Below are positions 1 to 11,692 of a stretch of 64,000 nt of DNA, piece after piece. The translations under genes were made by a program, and so were the position numbers. The notes beneath the pieces are model-generated. The model saw only the letters and a program-made list of their open reading frames with translations. It searched no databases and had not been told where the DNA came from. Position 1 is the stretch's first letter. Each line of letters begins with the position of its first letter. Source of the DNA: Theobroma cacao (Eukaryota; Streptophyta; Magnoliopsida; Malvales; Malvaceae); assembly GCF_000208745.1 (NCBI RefSeq), contig NC_030856.1, positions 17,461,822 to 17,525,821 on the forward strand, written 5' to 3'.

Positions 1-394
1 TTGATTCGGAGCAAAAAATTAATCATTTTTTAAATAAATTAAATTATAACATGAAATTTTATTAACAATTTATATAAATTTTCAATTTCATAAATATAAA
101 TAGATATAAAGCAAAAAGAAAAATTAATATTAGATTTTCATATTAGGCATCGTAAGTTGTACTCAACGTGCTTTCATACTTTCAAATTCATTAATAACTA
201 AATCCGGTCAATGGTTTTAGTAATCACTTTGTACGTATTTAATTTGAAAAAGTAAGATAAAATTATTGAAATTTTTTAAATATTTTAATCACATTCTTGT
301 TCAGTTTTTCATGTTAACATATGACATATTGCATAAATGCTCAAATTGAATCACTAGATTGTAAAAAAAATCAAAGTAAAAAGTTTAATTCTTT

Positions 395-1000
395 AAGCAG
401 TTAAGCAATGCATCTTGTACTCCATAGGACCATAATATGGTATATATATATTAATATAAAATATTCTAGTAAAGTTACACAAAAAGAAATGAAAGGTTTT
501 TGAGAAAAGTACATATTACATAAGTGCTTAAATCGCACCAACAGATTGAGAGAAAAATTGATGTAAAAAATTATACTCCTTAGATAATTATACTCTTTAG
601 GTAGTTAAGTCATGTATCTTTTACTCTATAGGAAAAAAAAGGGAAAGAAAAATAGTTCCAAAATTTAGGTAAAAAAGAAGGAAAAAAAAAGAAAAGAAAA
701 ATAATTCCAAATTTTAGGAAAAAAAGAAAAGAAATACTCTTTAGGCAATTATTCTTTGTAGGCAATTAAACCATGTATCTTTTACTCTATAGGGAAAAAA
801 AGGAAAAGAAAAGTAATTCTAAATTTAGGCAAAATAGAAAAGGAAAACAATTCAAAAATTTAGGAAAAAAAGAAAAAAAATAATAAAAAAGGAAAAGAAA
901 ATAAATTCCAAAAGTTAGAGAAAAAGAAGCAAAAAGAGAAAAGAAAAATAATTCCAAGAAAAATAATTCCACAATTTAGGAGAAAAAAGAAAAAAATAAT
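395..1000. repeat. Purine-rich degenerate tandem repeat
   Basis: Three diverged copies of a roughly 150-base unit contain a phrase like 'catgtatcttttactctat' followed by a long A/G-rich stretch with 'aattccaaa' islands. Copies lie near 400, 600 and 770. The long hydrophobic minus-strand reading frames here are products of the purine bias, not genes. The rest of 1-1440 is AT-rich and shows no gene. Confidence 0.6.
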
Positions 1001-1444
1001 TTCAAAATTTGGACCTAGTAGGGGTTGAAGTTTGGCCTCCAAAAATTTAACTTAGATGATTTACCAATATGCCAAAACAATTCATCTAATTTAAATAGGG
1101 GTTGAAAACTTATATATTTTTAATTTTATACCCATAAAAATAAAAAAAATTAAAAACTAAGGGTGGCAGCGGTCGCCAACCCCATCCCCTTTTCTACCTC
1201 CGTCACTGCATAACATGATAAATAAAATTAATTAATGATAATTAGTCAATTGTTAGTTATAAAAGTATATTTGATCCCAAATAAAAGTATAAAGACTTAA
1301 TTTAATATAATAAAATAATTTAAAAAGTTTTAAAATAATTCAGAGATATTTTATAATATTTTGCTGTTTTTTTATATGTTTCACAATTATGTTTTATACG
1401 AAGAAAGGAGCCAGGATCCACACCAATGTTTCTGTGAAGCTCTC

Positions 1445-1568
1445 TTATTTGGCTTACGGGATGGAGATACGAAGCTAATCTTAAAAATTAATCAAGTTGC
1501 CCTAATATATACCAAGTAGAAAACAATAAAAAAAGACTAGATATTTAATCAAGTCAAGTAGTCAACCA
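1445..1568 (+). repeat. Left arm of a dispersed inverted repeat
   Basis: This stretch, with the landmark 'gatacgaagctaatcttaaa', is found reverse-complemented at 5213-5367, where about 35 extra bases split it. The two arms enclose the ubiquitin-like gene. Whether they are ends of one element or two opposite copies of a repeat cannot be told from the sequence. Confidence 0.75.
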
Positions 1569-1914
1569 CAGAAAAATATTGGTTCACACACTGAAAACAA
1601 AGAGCATCTTTCTAATGTAATTTTTTATAAAGAATGTGCTGGCATATACGGAGATTCATTAGGTTTTGAGTTAAACAAAGGAGGTACAATTCTCTCTTAT
1701 ATCATAAATGATGCATGTTTTCCCATTTTATTTTCAAGACATAATTTAAAACCTTAAAGACTGATTCTCAAATGAACTCCAATAATCATGTAAATGTTCT
1801 GTTGGATATTTAACTATGCAATTGTTATGGCATTCTCTGCTTAAAAGATTTATTGAACTCTGGTTCTTTGATTTTTTTCCCCTCCTCATCTTTAAGGGTT
1901 TTGCATATAAAAGA

Positions 1915-2170
1915 TTTCACTTAGCTTTCATGATTGCAAGGCTGTACGTATATTTTATTTTGTTTGCATCAATATTATTTATTTATTAGTTTGAAATAGA
2001 GATGTCCATAGGTCAAGTTTAGTTTACATCTCTAAAATCTAACTGTAGATTCCAACCTGACTCAGCCAACCATCTCTAAAATCTAAATATTTAAAAATTT
2101 TATAATAATATTTTATTACTTAATAATATTTATTAAAATTAAAATTAAATAAAAAATTACTTATTAATGT
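1915..2170 (+). repeat. Direct repeat, copy 1 (MITE-like)
   Basis: It is similar in the same orientation to 5480-5740. The shared part begins in 'ggctttcatg', runs through 'gcaaggctgt', and continues into a segment starting TAGAGATGTCC near 1997 that resembles the start of the 5555-5844 element. The right end is not recognisable. From 2170 to 3010 there is AT-rich sequence with no supported gene. Confidence 0.6.
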
Positions 2171-3017
2171 TTCAATTGTAACAATTAAATGTCAAACATT
2201 TTGGTTTCTTACAATAAAGGGCTAAGGTAAGAGGTGTCTGGCGCGTGTAGAACACACGTATGATGTGGACATTGACATTTTTTAACATGACATGACATGT
2301 AACAACTTTTTCATCATAGTTTATACCAACCAAATTTTCAACATAACGTATAACAACTAAATCTTTAATATAACGTGGTACATGCTTTAGCCACCTGTCA
2401 ACCTAGTCCTTATTTGAAGGAATCGAAAACATTTAACCCTTAATTGTCATAATTAAAACATTTGGCCCGTAATTGAAACACTATCCAAACGTTTAGCCCC
2501 AATTTAAGTATTTAGCCTATTTTTATCTATTATACTAACAGTAGAGCTAAAATTGCTAAAACTTACATTATATTTGCTATGTATCTATTTAATTAATTAT
2601 GTTAGTTGATTTTTTTATTTATAATTAAATCAAAGAATTATTTATATATATATAAACCCCGGACGTGAAGATTTTGAACCATTTGAAAGAGTTTTGAGAG
2701 TTTTCACATGTCCATTAAGCTATATTAAAACATGCATGACAAGCATATAAATAATTTTACTATTAGGGTGATAATCATGAAAGGGACAAATAATCAACTG
2801 AATCATGGAATATCGAGTTTTAATCATTACAATATATCGTGGAAGCACATATATTTACCATTTATTTGTCATCTTGTTGTTGAATTTTTGGTTCACGTAC
2901 AGCCTTGAATCTATCATCATAATTTGGTTCACATATATTATTCATTTTGTTAGTAAACGAACATATCATCATAATTTAGTTAGTGCATGAATCTAAAGAT
3001 CATTTTATTTTTCTAAT

Positions 3018-3058
3018 CACGTGAGAGAATTTTGAGCCCTTCCCCCCTCTTATAAATT
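3018..3058 (+). promoter_or_regulatory. Core promoter: G-box and TATA box
   Basis: A CACGTG G-box lies at 3018-3023 and a TATAAATT box at 3051-3058, about 50 bases before the first ATG at 3108. The spacing fits a short 5' leader and supports the start chosen for the ubiquitin-like gene. G-boxes bind bZIP and bHLH factors in plants; use at this locus is inferred. Confidence 0.5.
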
Positions 3059-3107
3059 ATGCACCTTCATTACAAGAAACACAGCCGATACGGTAGACTC
3101 TGGGCAC

Positions 3108-3427
3108 ATGATGGCAACTCGACAGGATATAGCGGGAAAGCGTAGAAAAGATGAACCTAAGGAAGATTCCTTTCTCTATCCTTTACGGTTTTCTTTTTGC
3201 GTTTCAAAAGACAAAACTGTGGCCATGTTTTTCCCCTTTTTCTTCAGCTTGAGGGTTTTCCTTTTTGTTTTAATTTTGTTATCCATTGCTCGAGTTAATG
3301 TAAAGATTTTAAAATTAAATTCTTTTGAATTTCCTTTTTTAAACCATTCTTACGTTGTTTGTTTAAAGGAAAAGATTTCAATTGCGTAGCTTGTGTATCT
3401 GTTTGTATAAGTCATTATGCTTTTAGG

Positions 3428-3470
<43 letters not shown>

Positions 3471-4600
3471 TATGTAATTAGGTTTTTGACTCAACTACAT
3501 ACAAAGTTCATTTCTCCTCTTAAATAATTTAATTTACTTATGTAAAAATCAATTTGAAAAAAGAATCGTGTGTGTCGAGTCAAAACTTTTTCAAAAACAT
3601 TCGAAATTAACTAATCACCAATTCCTCTTCAATTTCCATTAGAATTTATTCTAGTATACTTTTTATAGGTTGTTTTCTTAACAATTTAAATTATTTGAAA
3701 TACCAATATTTATTTTTTGAAAGACAAATTTATTGATGAAGTCTCTTAAAGAGAAAATACCAATATTTATTGTATCAATTTTAATTTGTATAACTTGTTA
3801 CTCCTATATTAAAGCTCTTAACTTAAACTTGTGTAAAAATTAACATGCAGTTTAAACTTTTAATATGCTACAGCATCACAAACACGAACTTTTATGTTCA
3901 GCTCAAATAATTATTTTTTTTAAGTTATGTTTTTTTTTTTTATAATTTTATGCTTATTGTATTAAATTACTTGATATATTGGATATGGATTCATTGTTTA
4001 GTATAAAAAAAAAATTAAACACTTAATTTTATATAAGATTTTCGCCCATTAACTGAAAACTCTAGCTCTACTTGTTCACGTCGAAATTGCACCTGAGGTT
4101 GTCCTTTACACTTTCTTTGACTTTCCCTTGGTATGAAAGCAATTACAGAGTATGTAATCTTGATTTCCAGCTTGTAACCCTTTCTGGTCTTTGCAAATTA
4201 TAATTGACTAATAATAAACATAAATATAAAGGAAAAAAAAGATGATAAGGAAAACACATAGTAATTAAGATAATTAGTCATTTAGCTATGTGACCACACA
4301 ACACAGATATTAGTGCTTAAGCATTTAACATGGTTAGTGCGCATAAAATCAATGCATGGCACACTTTCAACTGCAAACCAGTATGTAGTTTCCTGTCGCT
4401 AGTGGCTTGACTTCATTACAGAGTAAACTAAAAGGCAAAATGCTATTGAGTAATTTAAGTAGTAATCTAGAGATATCATAAGCGGGGCAATAATGGCTGC
4501 CAACATTAATCCAAAACATTATCTTAACATAAGAAAACGACATTACAGAGAGATGTGATATTGTATGAGCTGAAGCAATGGTGAAGGAAAATGCATGTGN

Positions 4601-4638
<38 letters not shown>

Positions 4639-5007
4639 CTAATCGTTTTATGTCCTGGTGCATTGATACTTGCATATACAAGTTCATTAGCCGCTCTTTT
4701 TCGTTATCCAATCTGTAACTATACTACCATTTCTAAAATGCTGAATTTGTATTTTAACGTTTAACAGGATATACAAGTCTTTATTGTTCTCCAATGTAAC
4801 GATGGGACATCATCAGAGCGCGAACTGTTCGTATCTGTTAATGAAACCATTCAACAACTCAAACAAAAAGTGTACACAGCATTGTCCTATGAAGTAGAAA
4901 GACAAGATCTTTCCTACAACGGAGAATGGTTACAAGATAATAGGACAATTAATCAGTGTAGAATTGGTAACGGGGCTAAAATCATTCTGACACTGAAAAC
5001 ACCTTAA
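3108..5007 (+). CDS. Small ubiquitin-like domain protein, two-exon model
   Basis: The final exon is 4768-5007. It follows a good acceptor (tttaacag) and encodes 79 residues with the ubiquitin-fold pattern: an initial beta strand (IQVFIVL), a 'TIQQLKQKV' helix where ubiquitin has its central helix, a 'LSYNGEWLQDNRTI' segment matching ubiquitin's 'LIFAGKQLEDGRTL', and a closing strand 'AKIILTLKTP'. The C-terminal diglycine is missing, so conjugation to other proteins is unlikely. Exon 1 probably starts at ATG 3108 or 3111, just after a TATA box, and encodes a basic N-terminus (MATRQDIAGKRRKDEPKED). A phase-0 GT at 3201 gives a 110-residue protein, but this donor is not strong and another could be used. 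The exon-2 domain is confident, the exon-1 join less so. Function is unknown. Inverted and direct repeats flank the gene. Confidence 0.6.
3429..3467. repeat. (TA)n microsatellite
   Basis: About 39 bases of uninterrupted TA dinucleotides lie inside the proposed intron of the ubiquitin-like gene. Confidence 0.95.
4600..4636. repeat. (TA)n microsatellite beside an N
   Basis: A TA run directly follows the single N at 4600. The true length of the run is therefore uncertain, since assemblers often collapse such tracts. Confidence 0.9.
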
Positions 5008-5212
5008 TAATCCTCTTTGGGAAATTGGTGTTAAAGTACGACTTTCCTGAATTAACTTAATTCCTGAATTATTTCTCTAGACTTGTGAATTACAGCATAC
5101 AACTTTCTGCAGTAAAAACTCATATAAACGACAGCTATAAAGGCAAAGCATGCGTGGGTTCGAAAACCTGAAGGCCTTGATGAAAATAGGAGTTATCATC
5201 AATATTTTTCTT

Positions 5213-5367
5213 ATGGTTGAATACTTGACTTGATTAATTTTTAGTCTTTTTATAACGTGTCCAAGTTCTTAGGCAATCCTGATTAATGTTTTCTATTTCG
5301 AATTAGGGCAACTTGACTAATTTTTAAGATTAGCTTCGTATCACCATCCAACAACCCAAATAGCCCA
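5213..5367 (-). repeat. Right arm of the dispersed inverted repeat
   Basis: This is the reverse complement of 1445-1568, with about 35 extra bases around 5253-5286. It lies some 200 bases after the stop codon of the ubiquitin-like gene. Confidence 0.75.
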
Positions 5368-5554
5368 ATAGAATGAGGCAAATAAGTCCTTTCCTCGCAT
5401 ATTTAAAACAAAAAGAAAGAAACAGAAATATGGTATAAACAAAACGGAGTGAAGAGAGTTAGCTCATCTAAAAGTGATATATTTGGCTTTCATGAGTGCA
5501 AGGCTGTTTATTTTATTTTGTTTACATCAATATTATTTATTTAATGGTTTGAAA

Positions 5555-5844
5555 TAGAGGTGTCCATAGGTTAGGATTAGTTGACATCTCTAAAACATAA
5601 GCTAGGTTCGAGCTCGACTCTACCAACTCACTTAAATTATATTTACTATTAAAATATTTAAAAATTCTATAATAATATTTAATATTTATAAATATGGTTA
5701 AAATTAAATTAAATAAAAATTATTTATTTATTAATATAATAATATCCCGAGTTAGATCCAAATTTACAAATCATATCTAAATTCAACCCGAATCAAATTG
5801 AGCACAATCACCTGGTTTAGTAGCTTGGCCAATGATGACCTCTA
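5555..5844. mobile_element. MITE-like element, 290 bp
   Basis: The left end TAGAGGTGTCC and right end GATGACCTCTA are imperfect inverted repeats around a non-coding AT-rich interior. Related 'GGTGTCCA' beginnings occur near 1997 and 55530. Short length, terminal inverted repeats and several copies fit a non-autonomous DNA transposon. The superfamily is not identified. Confidence 0.55.
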
Positions 5845-5885
5845 CTTTAAAATAGCACATTTAATTTGTATATTAAGGGGAAGCA

Positions 5886-6265
5886 TGATAACTTTATTTT
5901 ATAAAGTTATTTGATCACAATTTTATGTGTATTTTGTCTAAGTTCTTAAGACTTAGTTTAAGTATTAGTTATTTTTAGTCATTGATTTTATTTAAGTTAA
6001 TTATATTGGGTTCAACTGTTTTAAGTTACTTTATGCTATTTACTCTAAGTTTAATTATTATTTAAGTTAGTTTGTTCCTTTTGTAGTTGTGCTATGAAAA
6101 GGGTGAAGATGAACGCATTCAAGGTGTAGACTTCCATTGCATATGTTCCAGTATTTGAAGCATATTTTTTACTACATAAGTCCAATTGATGTGATGCTTG
6201 AACCATTGGAAAGCTAAGAGGCAAAGCTACAGCTTTCATGTTTACCACTTTTCTTAGTTCACCAC
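5886..6265 (+). mobile_element. Gypsy-like LTR fragment (family D head)
   Basis: The start, TGATAACTTTATTTTATAAA, and later landmarks ('ggtgtagac', 'ggaaagctaag', 'agctac') run in the same order as in the LTR at 39765-41205. Only about the first 380 bases are present; the next element begins at 6266. A short minus-strand frame here is not a gene. Confidence 0.6.
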
Positions 6266-7200
6266 TGTCACATCCTATTTCCTGGAGGGATTGTGACTAG
6301 TGCATAGACCTATAAGGGTATGGCCTGTTAGGCCTAAACAAGCCTCTTAACCTCATTCAATCATCAATCACATATAAGCATAGATAAACGTCAACATAAG
6401 CATCCATTCATAGGCGTAAGTACACGATAAAGGAGTTCTCAACATAACAGGTGTACACGTTTTTCATTCATAAAATATGTACCTAGTATAATTAATATAA
6501 AATCTGTAATGGCACCCCAAGTGCTCATATAGGCTTACAGGCCATCATTTACACTATTCTCATAATCTCATGAAAATAATTTGCTATTCGAAGGCTCAAC
6601 ATTTTGAATATCAACAAGTATATAAAGAAACTTAAATAGAAAGACCGACTCATCAAGCGAAACATGACTCGACTCCCTAAGCTTCAAGAGGTTGCTATGC
6701 CACCTACCAAAGGAAGAATGAATCACGTTTCTGTGACATTGGTACTGAACAACTATCCCTGGTTTGGAACAAAATAGGAAAAACTAACAGGTGAGTCACA
6801 AAGATTCCGTGAGTAGATATGAGAAGGGGACAAGCTATGGGAATAGAGTATTTCGTAAACATGCACTTATAATCTCATGCCATTCATAAACCATTTAATC
6901 AGAAAGTTCATGAAACATGGTCTTTAAACACATTTTAAATAGCATTTGCTTGGAAAGCAAGTTTACTTAACCTTTAGAAATCTTTTCGCCTTTGAAAAAC
7001 CTTTAATCAAGTATAAGCACTCAACTTTATACCTCATTATCAATAGATAAATCGTATTTATCGATAGATGGGACATAGAATGCTTAGCGTAGCATTCTGT
7101 CTGTTATCTATCGATAGATAACCTTTGAAATTTTATTTTTTGGGTAAAATTCTACATTTTTGCCAAACCAAAAGTCATCTTACCTCTTTGGGACTGTTTT
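6266..7200 (+). mobile_element. Diverged LTR fragment related to family C
   Basis: It begins TGTCACATCC and follows the same landmark order as the family-C LTRs at 57188 and 57869: 'aacaagcct' early, then a 'gtgagt...gagaaggggacaag' stretch, then 'catgcactta'. The 3' end is not recognisable, so the right boundary is approximate. No coding sequence is present. Confidence 0.5.
7059..7116. repeat. Imperfect hairpin, arms about 25 bases
   Basis: The arms 'tcgatagat...agaatgct' and 'agcattct...atctatcga' pair around a 6-base loop (tagcgt). The inner 8 bp are perfect, and the outer part carries ATCGAT palindromes. It lies in the family-C-like fragment and has no obvious role. Confidence 0.7.
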
Positions 7201-7269
7201 TTTTTTTAAGGCTAAGTTCTGCTTATTTAAACCTGCATTCATGCCATAGTGGAGTATAACACCATGACA

Positions 7270-7392
7270 AGGTAAAATTTTTTTTTAGCTCTTAAAAATA
7301 AAGTGTTTTTGGAAATAACCCTCCAGATAATTTTAGTTGTTTTTAGCCAAGAGAAGATATTTTGGGACAAAATGCCCTTAATGAGACATCTT
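7270..7392 (+). repeat. MULE-type terminal inverted repeat, left
   Basis: The stretch with 'ggaaataacc' and then 'gacaaaatgcccttaatgag' matches, in opposite orientation, the sequence at 47861-47970. It also resembles both ends of the small element in the ankyrin gene intron (near 52200 and 53400-53480). It is cut at 7392 by the Copia insertion, whose ATCTT target duplicate lies at 7388-7392. The exact outer end and the host target duplication are not resolved. Confidence 0.5.
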
Positions 7393-8466
7393 TGTTGGTT
7401 CTGATAATATGTGCTAGAGGGGGGGTGAATAGCACAAATTGGCTCTTAACAATATTGGAAACTGATTTTCAGAACTTAAGAAAATAAAAACAGAGTATAA
7501 GATGCACAACAATTTAGAGTGGTTCGGTTCTAGACCTACATCCACTACCTTGATTATCCAACCAAGGATTTTCCCACAAATTCACTAAACACCGGTGAAA
7601 TTCACAAGCTTTCACCAAGCTTTATAATGGCTTTTACCAGGCTTAGCCAAAACCTTTTTACTCTAGTTTTTCACGGGCTTAACTAAAACCTAAAGAGGTT
7701 TTCCAAGGCTCAACCACAACCTTCAACAATCAAGCTCTCCCAAGCTTGAACAGCCTCTTAGAGTGACTCCCTCACTCTAAGAATACAAGAAAAGTAGTAA
7801 AAGAAGGTACCTATGATCATTGGTTGATTTGAGTGGTACAAGATTGAGTGCTAAATACAAATGCAAGAGTAGGCGTTTAAGTGTAGACAAGTGCAGTGAA
7901 TCTTTTTTGGTTTTTTAACTTTCTATAGCTCAAATCTCATTCAAGGCTTCTAAAAAACTTGTTTCTAATTGTTGGAAGACCCTTTTATACTTAGAGATGC
8001 AACTCTGATGGCAGTTTGACAGTTTATGGCCGTTGGAAATAGTTGAGGATAAGTTCTAGACGTTAATCTGTCTTGTAGTGCTCTGGTTCAAATTGCAAAC
8101 AGAGAGCTCTTAGTCGACTGATTTAGTTGACTAAGTTGGTTCTGTTTCAGGTTGCAGATTCTGGCAAAGAGTAGTTAGTCGACTGACTTGATCGACTAAG
8201 TTGATTCTGTTTCTCAAACTCTTCAACCCGTCATTCGTCCAATTTGAAACTTGGTCAACCAATATTCTTTCTTGTTTCACCAATAGGCTTCCTCCTTGTT
8301 AGATAGTTACATCTTGTTGTTTTTATTCCTCTTTTTCTTTTGATATACTCTTTGACGAGTTAAATGATTAATTTCATATATTAATTTTCCTGCACACTCA
8401 AGTAAAGGCATTAGACACAAATGAATGGGAATGTTTTATTATCATCAAAAACTAATGGAGCCAACA
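7393..8466 (-). repeat. Copia 3' LTR
   Basis: This 1,074-base LTR runs TGTTGG to CCAACA. For a minus-strand element the left copy is the 3' LTR. It carries two copies of a TTAGTCGACTGA...GACTAAG motif (about 8110-8205). Confidence 0.95.
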
Positions 8467-8480
8467 ATCTCCCCCTTTTT
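8467..8480 (-). promoter_or_regulatory. Copia polypurine tract
   Basis: On the minus strand AAAAAGGGGGAGAT directly abuts the 3' LTR. This is the expected place and composition for the plus-strand replication primer. Confidence 0.8.
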
Positions 8481-9263
8481 GATGATGACAAAACATTCCT
8501 TGATTGACAGCATAGTGTCCTTTTAGTCTTTTTAGTTTTCTGTAAAAAATGAGGATTGCTCCCCCTAAGTATATGCTCCCCCTAAGTATGTGCATATTTT
8601 GCTTACTTTATTCCATCAAATTTTATTTTTGTCATATAGAAAATGACATTGTACATATGTGCAGCAATATGGAGTGATTTGCAGCAAGTAAGTATTAGCA
8701 TATCATCATTAAACTTTCAGCAGTAAGTGTTGATAGATTTTCATAAATGTTCCAGCAGCAGTCAACAGTTTATTGATTTCAGATTTTGTCTACATCATTC
8801 ATGTTTCAATTGATATACTATGCACCCCATCTATATCTATTTACAAACAGAAATCATTCATAATGCCATAACAAAAATCATTTATCAGCATCAATATTAG
8901 CATAGCATCAACAGATTTTGTTCATGACAGTAAAAATAGCGAAATATCAGCAGACTTCAATTTGTAGCAGTTAAGTAACATAGTCATATCAACATTCATA
9001 TTTCACATACAACCACATAAACAACAAAATTAAAATTGAGTGTTCAAGTGCCACCATGGCACAAATAGCAATTAATAAAAAGTATTTCGAAATTGCCCTT
9101 GGACAATTTTGCTTCCTATCTCCTATTTTTCTAAGTTCCTGCTCCTGATTCTACTTTCTTTTCTTTCCTAGGTTCTTGGTTCCTCCACCCTAACATTGTT
9201 TTTTTAATTCTTGCACCCATTCTCTAGTTTTTGCACCCATTCTACTCCCTTTTTTTATCAACA

Positions 9264-11236
9264 TCAAAGGAAGGGGCTTCTATTCATCTGATGTGTCAGA
9301 GGGTGAGGATTCAGTGTCATAAAAAGGTTTAGAGGAAAAAGAGAGGGCTCTCGGAGAGGTGATGACTGTCTAGGGGAAGGTTCTGGTGAGGACTTGTTTG
9401 AGACAGGGATTGGACTATGAGGAGAAGAGGCTAAAACTAGTCTGGATCTCTCTGCCAACTTGGAAGACTTTCTTTTTTTGAGAAAAGCTGTCTTGGTTGC
9501 CATAGTCTTCCTACCTTTGGTTGGTGGTTTTGCCTCAGTTGGTGGTGTTGCAGTGGCTTTTGCTTTTTCTGCTTCTACCTTTACTTTGGTAGCTGATGCA
9601 GGTTTCTTTCCTTTTCCTACATCTTCACCATCCTTTTGAGTTTTTGTCCTAGTAGTGTCTTTTTCAGCTTATCCCTCCTTAACCATTTAGTGGAAGAGAT
9701 CCATGATGGAAACTTCCTCTGAATTTGGAGGAGAGGTCTGCTGTTCTTTGTCTCTGAACCAACCACTTATGTCCCTTGTTCTGAATCATTTTAGCTTTGA
9801 GATTCAGGAGAGGATGTCTTGGCTGGCTGATCAATCCCTTTAGGAGAGTCCTCAGTTTGCAAAACAGGACTGGCAGACTTATAGGTGGAACCTTTAGCTT
9901 GAATGCCAGAACTTTCAACATGAGGAGTAGATTTTTCTGCTGGCTCAGCTGAACCTTCAGCACCTTGCTATGTTGGTGCAGTGTTAGATGTTGCAGAGTT
10001 GTCTGCAGCCACAGGTTCAGATGGAATGCTTTCCTTCTCCTTCAGCTTGTTTTCCAACTCAGTGATTTTCTCTTCAATTTTCTATATCTTTTCTCCTTGG
10101 TCAGTCAGCTTTCCATCAATCTTCATGAGCAAATTAAAAATTACTTCATTTGAGAATCTGAAAAAGGCTTCTTCAGGTTAAGCAGGTAGGCTGTGTTCTT
10201 TTCTTGGACCAGTCTTGGGGGTCTTAATGAATCTTTCCCCATCAAGTATATACCCTATTTTAACCAAGCTCCCATAATAAATAGCTTGATCTCTAGTTTT
10301 TATCAGGTCCATATCATACCTCTTTGCCCATATTCCCTTCTTCTGCACAAGGGATGTAATTACATTCCCATACGATAGATTAACCTTATCAAGTCTGTAG
10401 GCACTTCTCATTTTTTCAATCATAAATCTTCCTAGATTCAGAGGTACCTCATTGAAGGCATGCTCCATTAGCTAGAGGTTGTGGAGGTTAATGTAGCTAA
10501 GGCTTCCACTTCTACCTTGAATGTTGGCTGTTGTAAAATAATGTAAAATCCTAATCTGAGGACTGATTATCAGACCTAAATTGCTTTTTGAAGAATATTT
10601 TTCTTTCCTTCCAATGATGATCTCCCACAATGAGGATGGATCATATTTTTCAAGGAGCTCATACTCTCTTTCTTTGCATTCTATTTCCAGCATGTTTCCC
10701 AAATCTTCAGCAGTCACAACAAATTCCTTTCCATTTAGATAAACATTCAAACCATCTTCATCATAATCATTAGAATCTATTAATTCCTTTCCTTTTAAAG
10801 CAATACTAGAATAGAATTTTGTAACCAGACTTGGACTATAAGACCTGTTCTTAAAGGTGCTATAACCTTTTAGTTTCAATTCATCAAAGTACTCAAATAA
10901 ACTAGTCTGGATTTCTATATTTTCCTTAAAACTTTTCCAATCAATAAATTTTCCACAGGTGATTGGTGCATTCTCGATATTTTTGAACCTATATTCATGC
11001 AACTTATTCCTAACCTTCGAAGAAGAAGAATTGGTACCTTTATGGAGTGAGGGTTCTGTTTCTTTCTTCTTGTTAGTTTTCTGCTTCTTTTCTCTTAGTT
11101 TCTCAAATATTTCTTTCACTGAAACAAGCATGATTTTTTGTTTCTTTTTTAAACTTTTTGTTTCTGTTCCTTCCTCCATTGGCCTTTTCCATTTCTTCTT
11201 TTCTGATATCTCTTTACTTTGAGATTTTCTAGCCAT
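9264..11236 (-). pseudogene. Sirevirus extra 3' ORF ('env-like' position), broken
   Basis: The reading frame starts at 11236 with a Lys-rich N-terminus (about residues 1-70), then a globular part up to about 10178 in two pieces separated by a stop near 10470. The globular part resembles the 'putative plant transposon protein' domain (Transposase_32 type). It is followed by a heptad-patterned coiled-coil stretch (about 10050-10150), then a Ser/Pro/Glu-rich and a basic Ser/Pro-rich tail (9264-9980). At least three stops interrupt it. It sits between RNase H and the 3' LTR, where Sireviruses carry an ORF once called env-like. No clear signal peptide or membrane segment is visible, so an envelope role is not supported. 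An RNA-linked or chromatin role is equally possible. Confidence 0.65.
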
Positions 11237-11434
11237 TTTGGTTCTAGAAATTTCTAAGGGTTTGAGTCGATTTCAGAGGCAAACAGGAAGATTTGGATTT
11301 TTGTTTTTAGAGCAATGGGTTTCAAGGGAGAGAAGAGGAGAGGTTGTCAGCAGTTGTTTCTTAGAAAAATTGCTCACCTTCCCTTAAGAGCTGCCCTACT
11401 TTTATTCTTTCTAATTTCAAAATTCCCTCTAAAA

Positions 11435-11560
11435 TTTTGGTTATTTACCTTTGGCAGTATTTATTCTTTCTCTTTGCACCCGGTAAACCAAATTTAATTT
11501 TGGTTATTTACCTTTGGCAGTATTTATTCTTTCTCTTTGCACCCGGTAAACCAAATTTTA
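11435..11560. repeat. Perfect 63-bp tandem duplication
   Basis: The unit containing 'acctttggcagtatttatt' and 'gcacccggtaaacc' occurs twice in a row with a 63-base period and no visible difference. It lies inside the Copia element between the extra ORF and RNase H. The identity implies a recent slip or an assembly repeat. Confidence 0.85.
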
Positions 11561-11692
11561 CCTCATTTTACTCCTCTTTCTCTAAACTCACTGAGTCTTA
11601 TTATTTAATGCTGTCAGACCACTCTTAGTTGACTAAGTTTTCCTTAGTCGACTGAATGTATTTTGTTTTCTGTGTGTGAACCAAAGGTTTTC

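Noticed and set aside
787..1042. Two Phe-rich minus-strand frames near the left end
   Set aside because: They are low-complexity translations of an A/G-rich tract.
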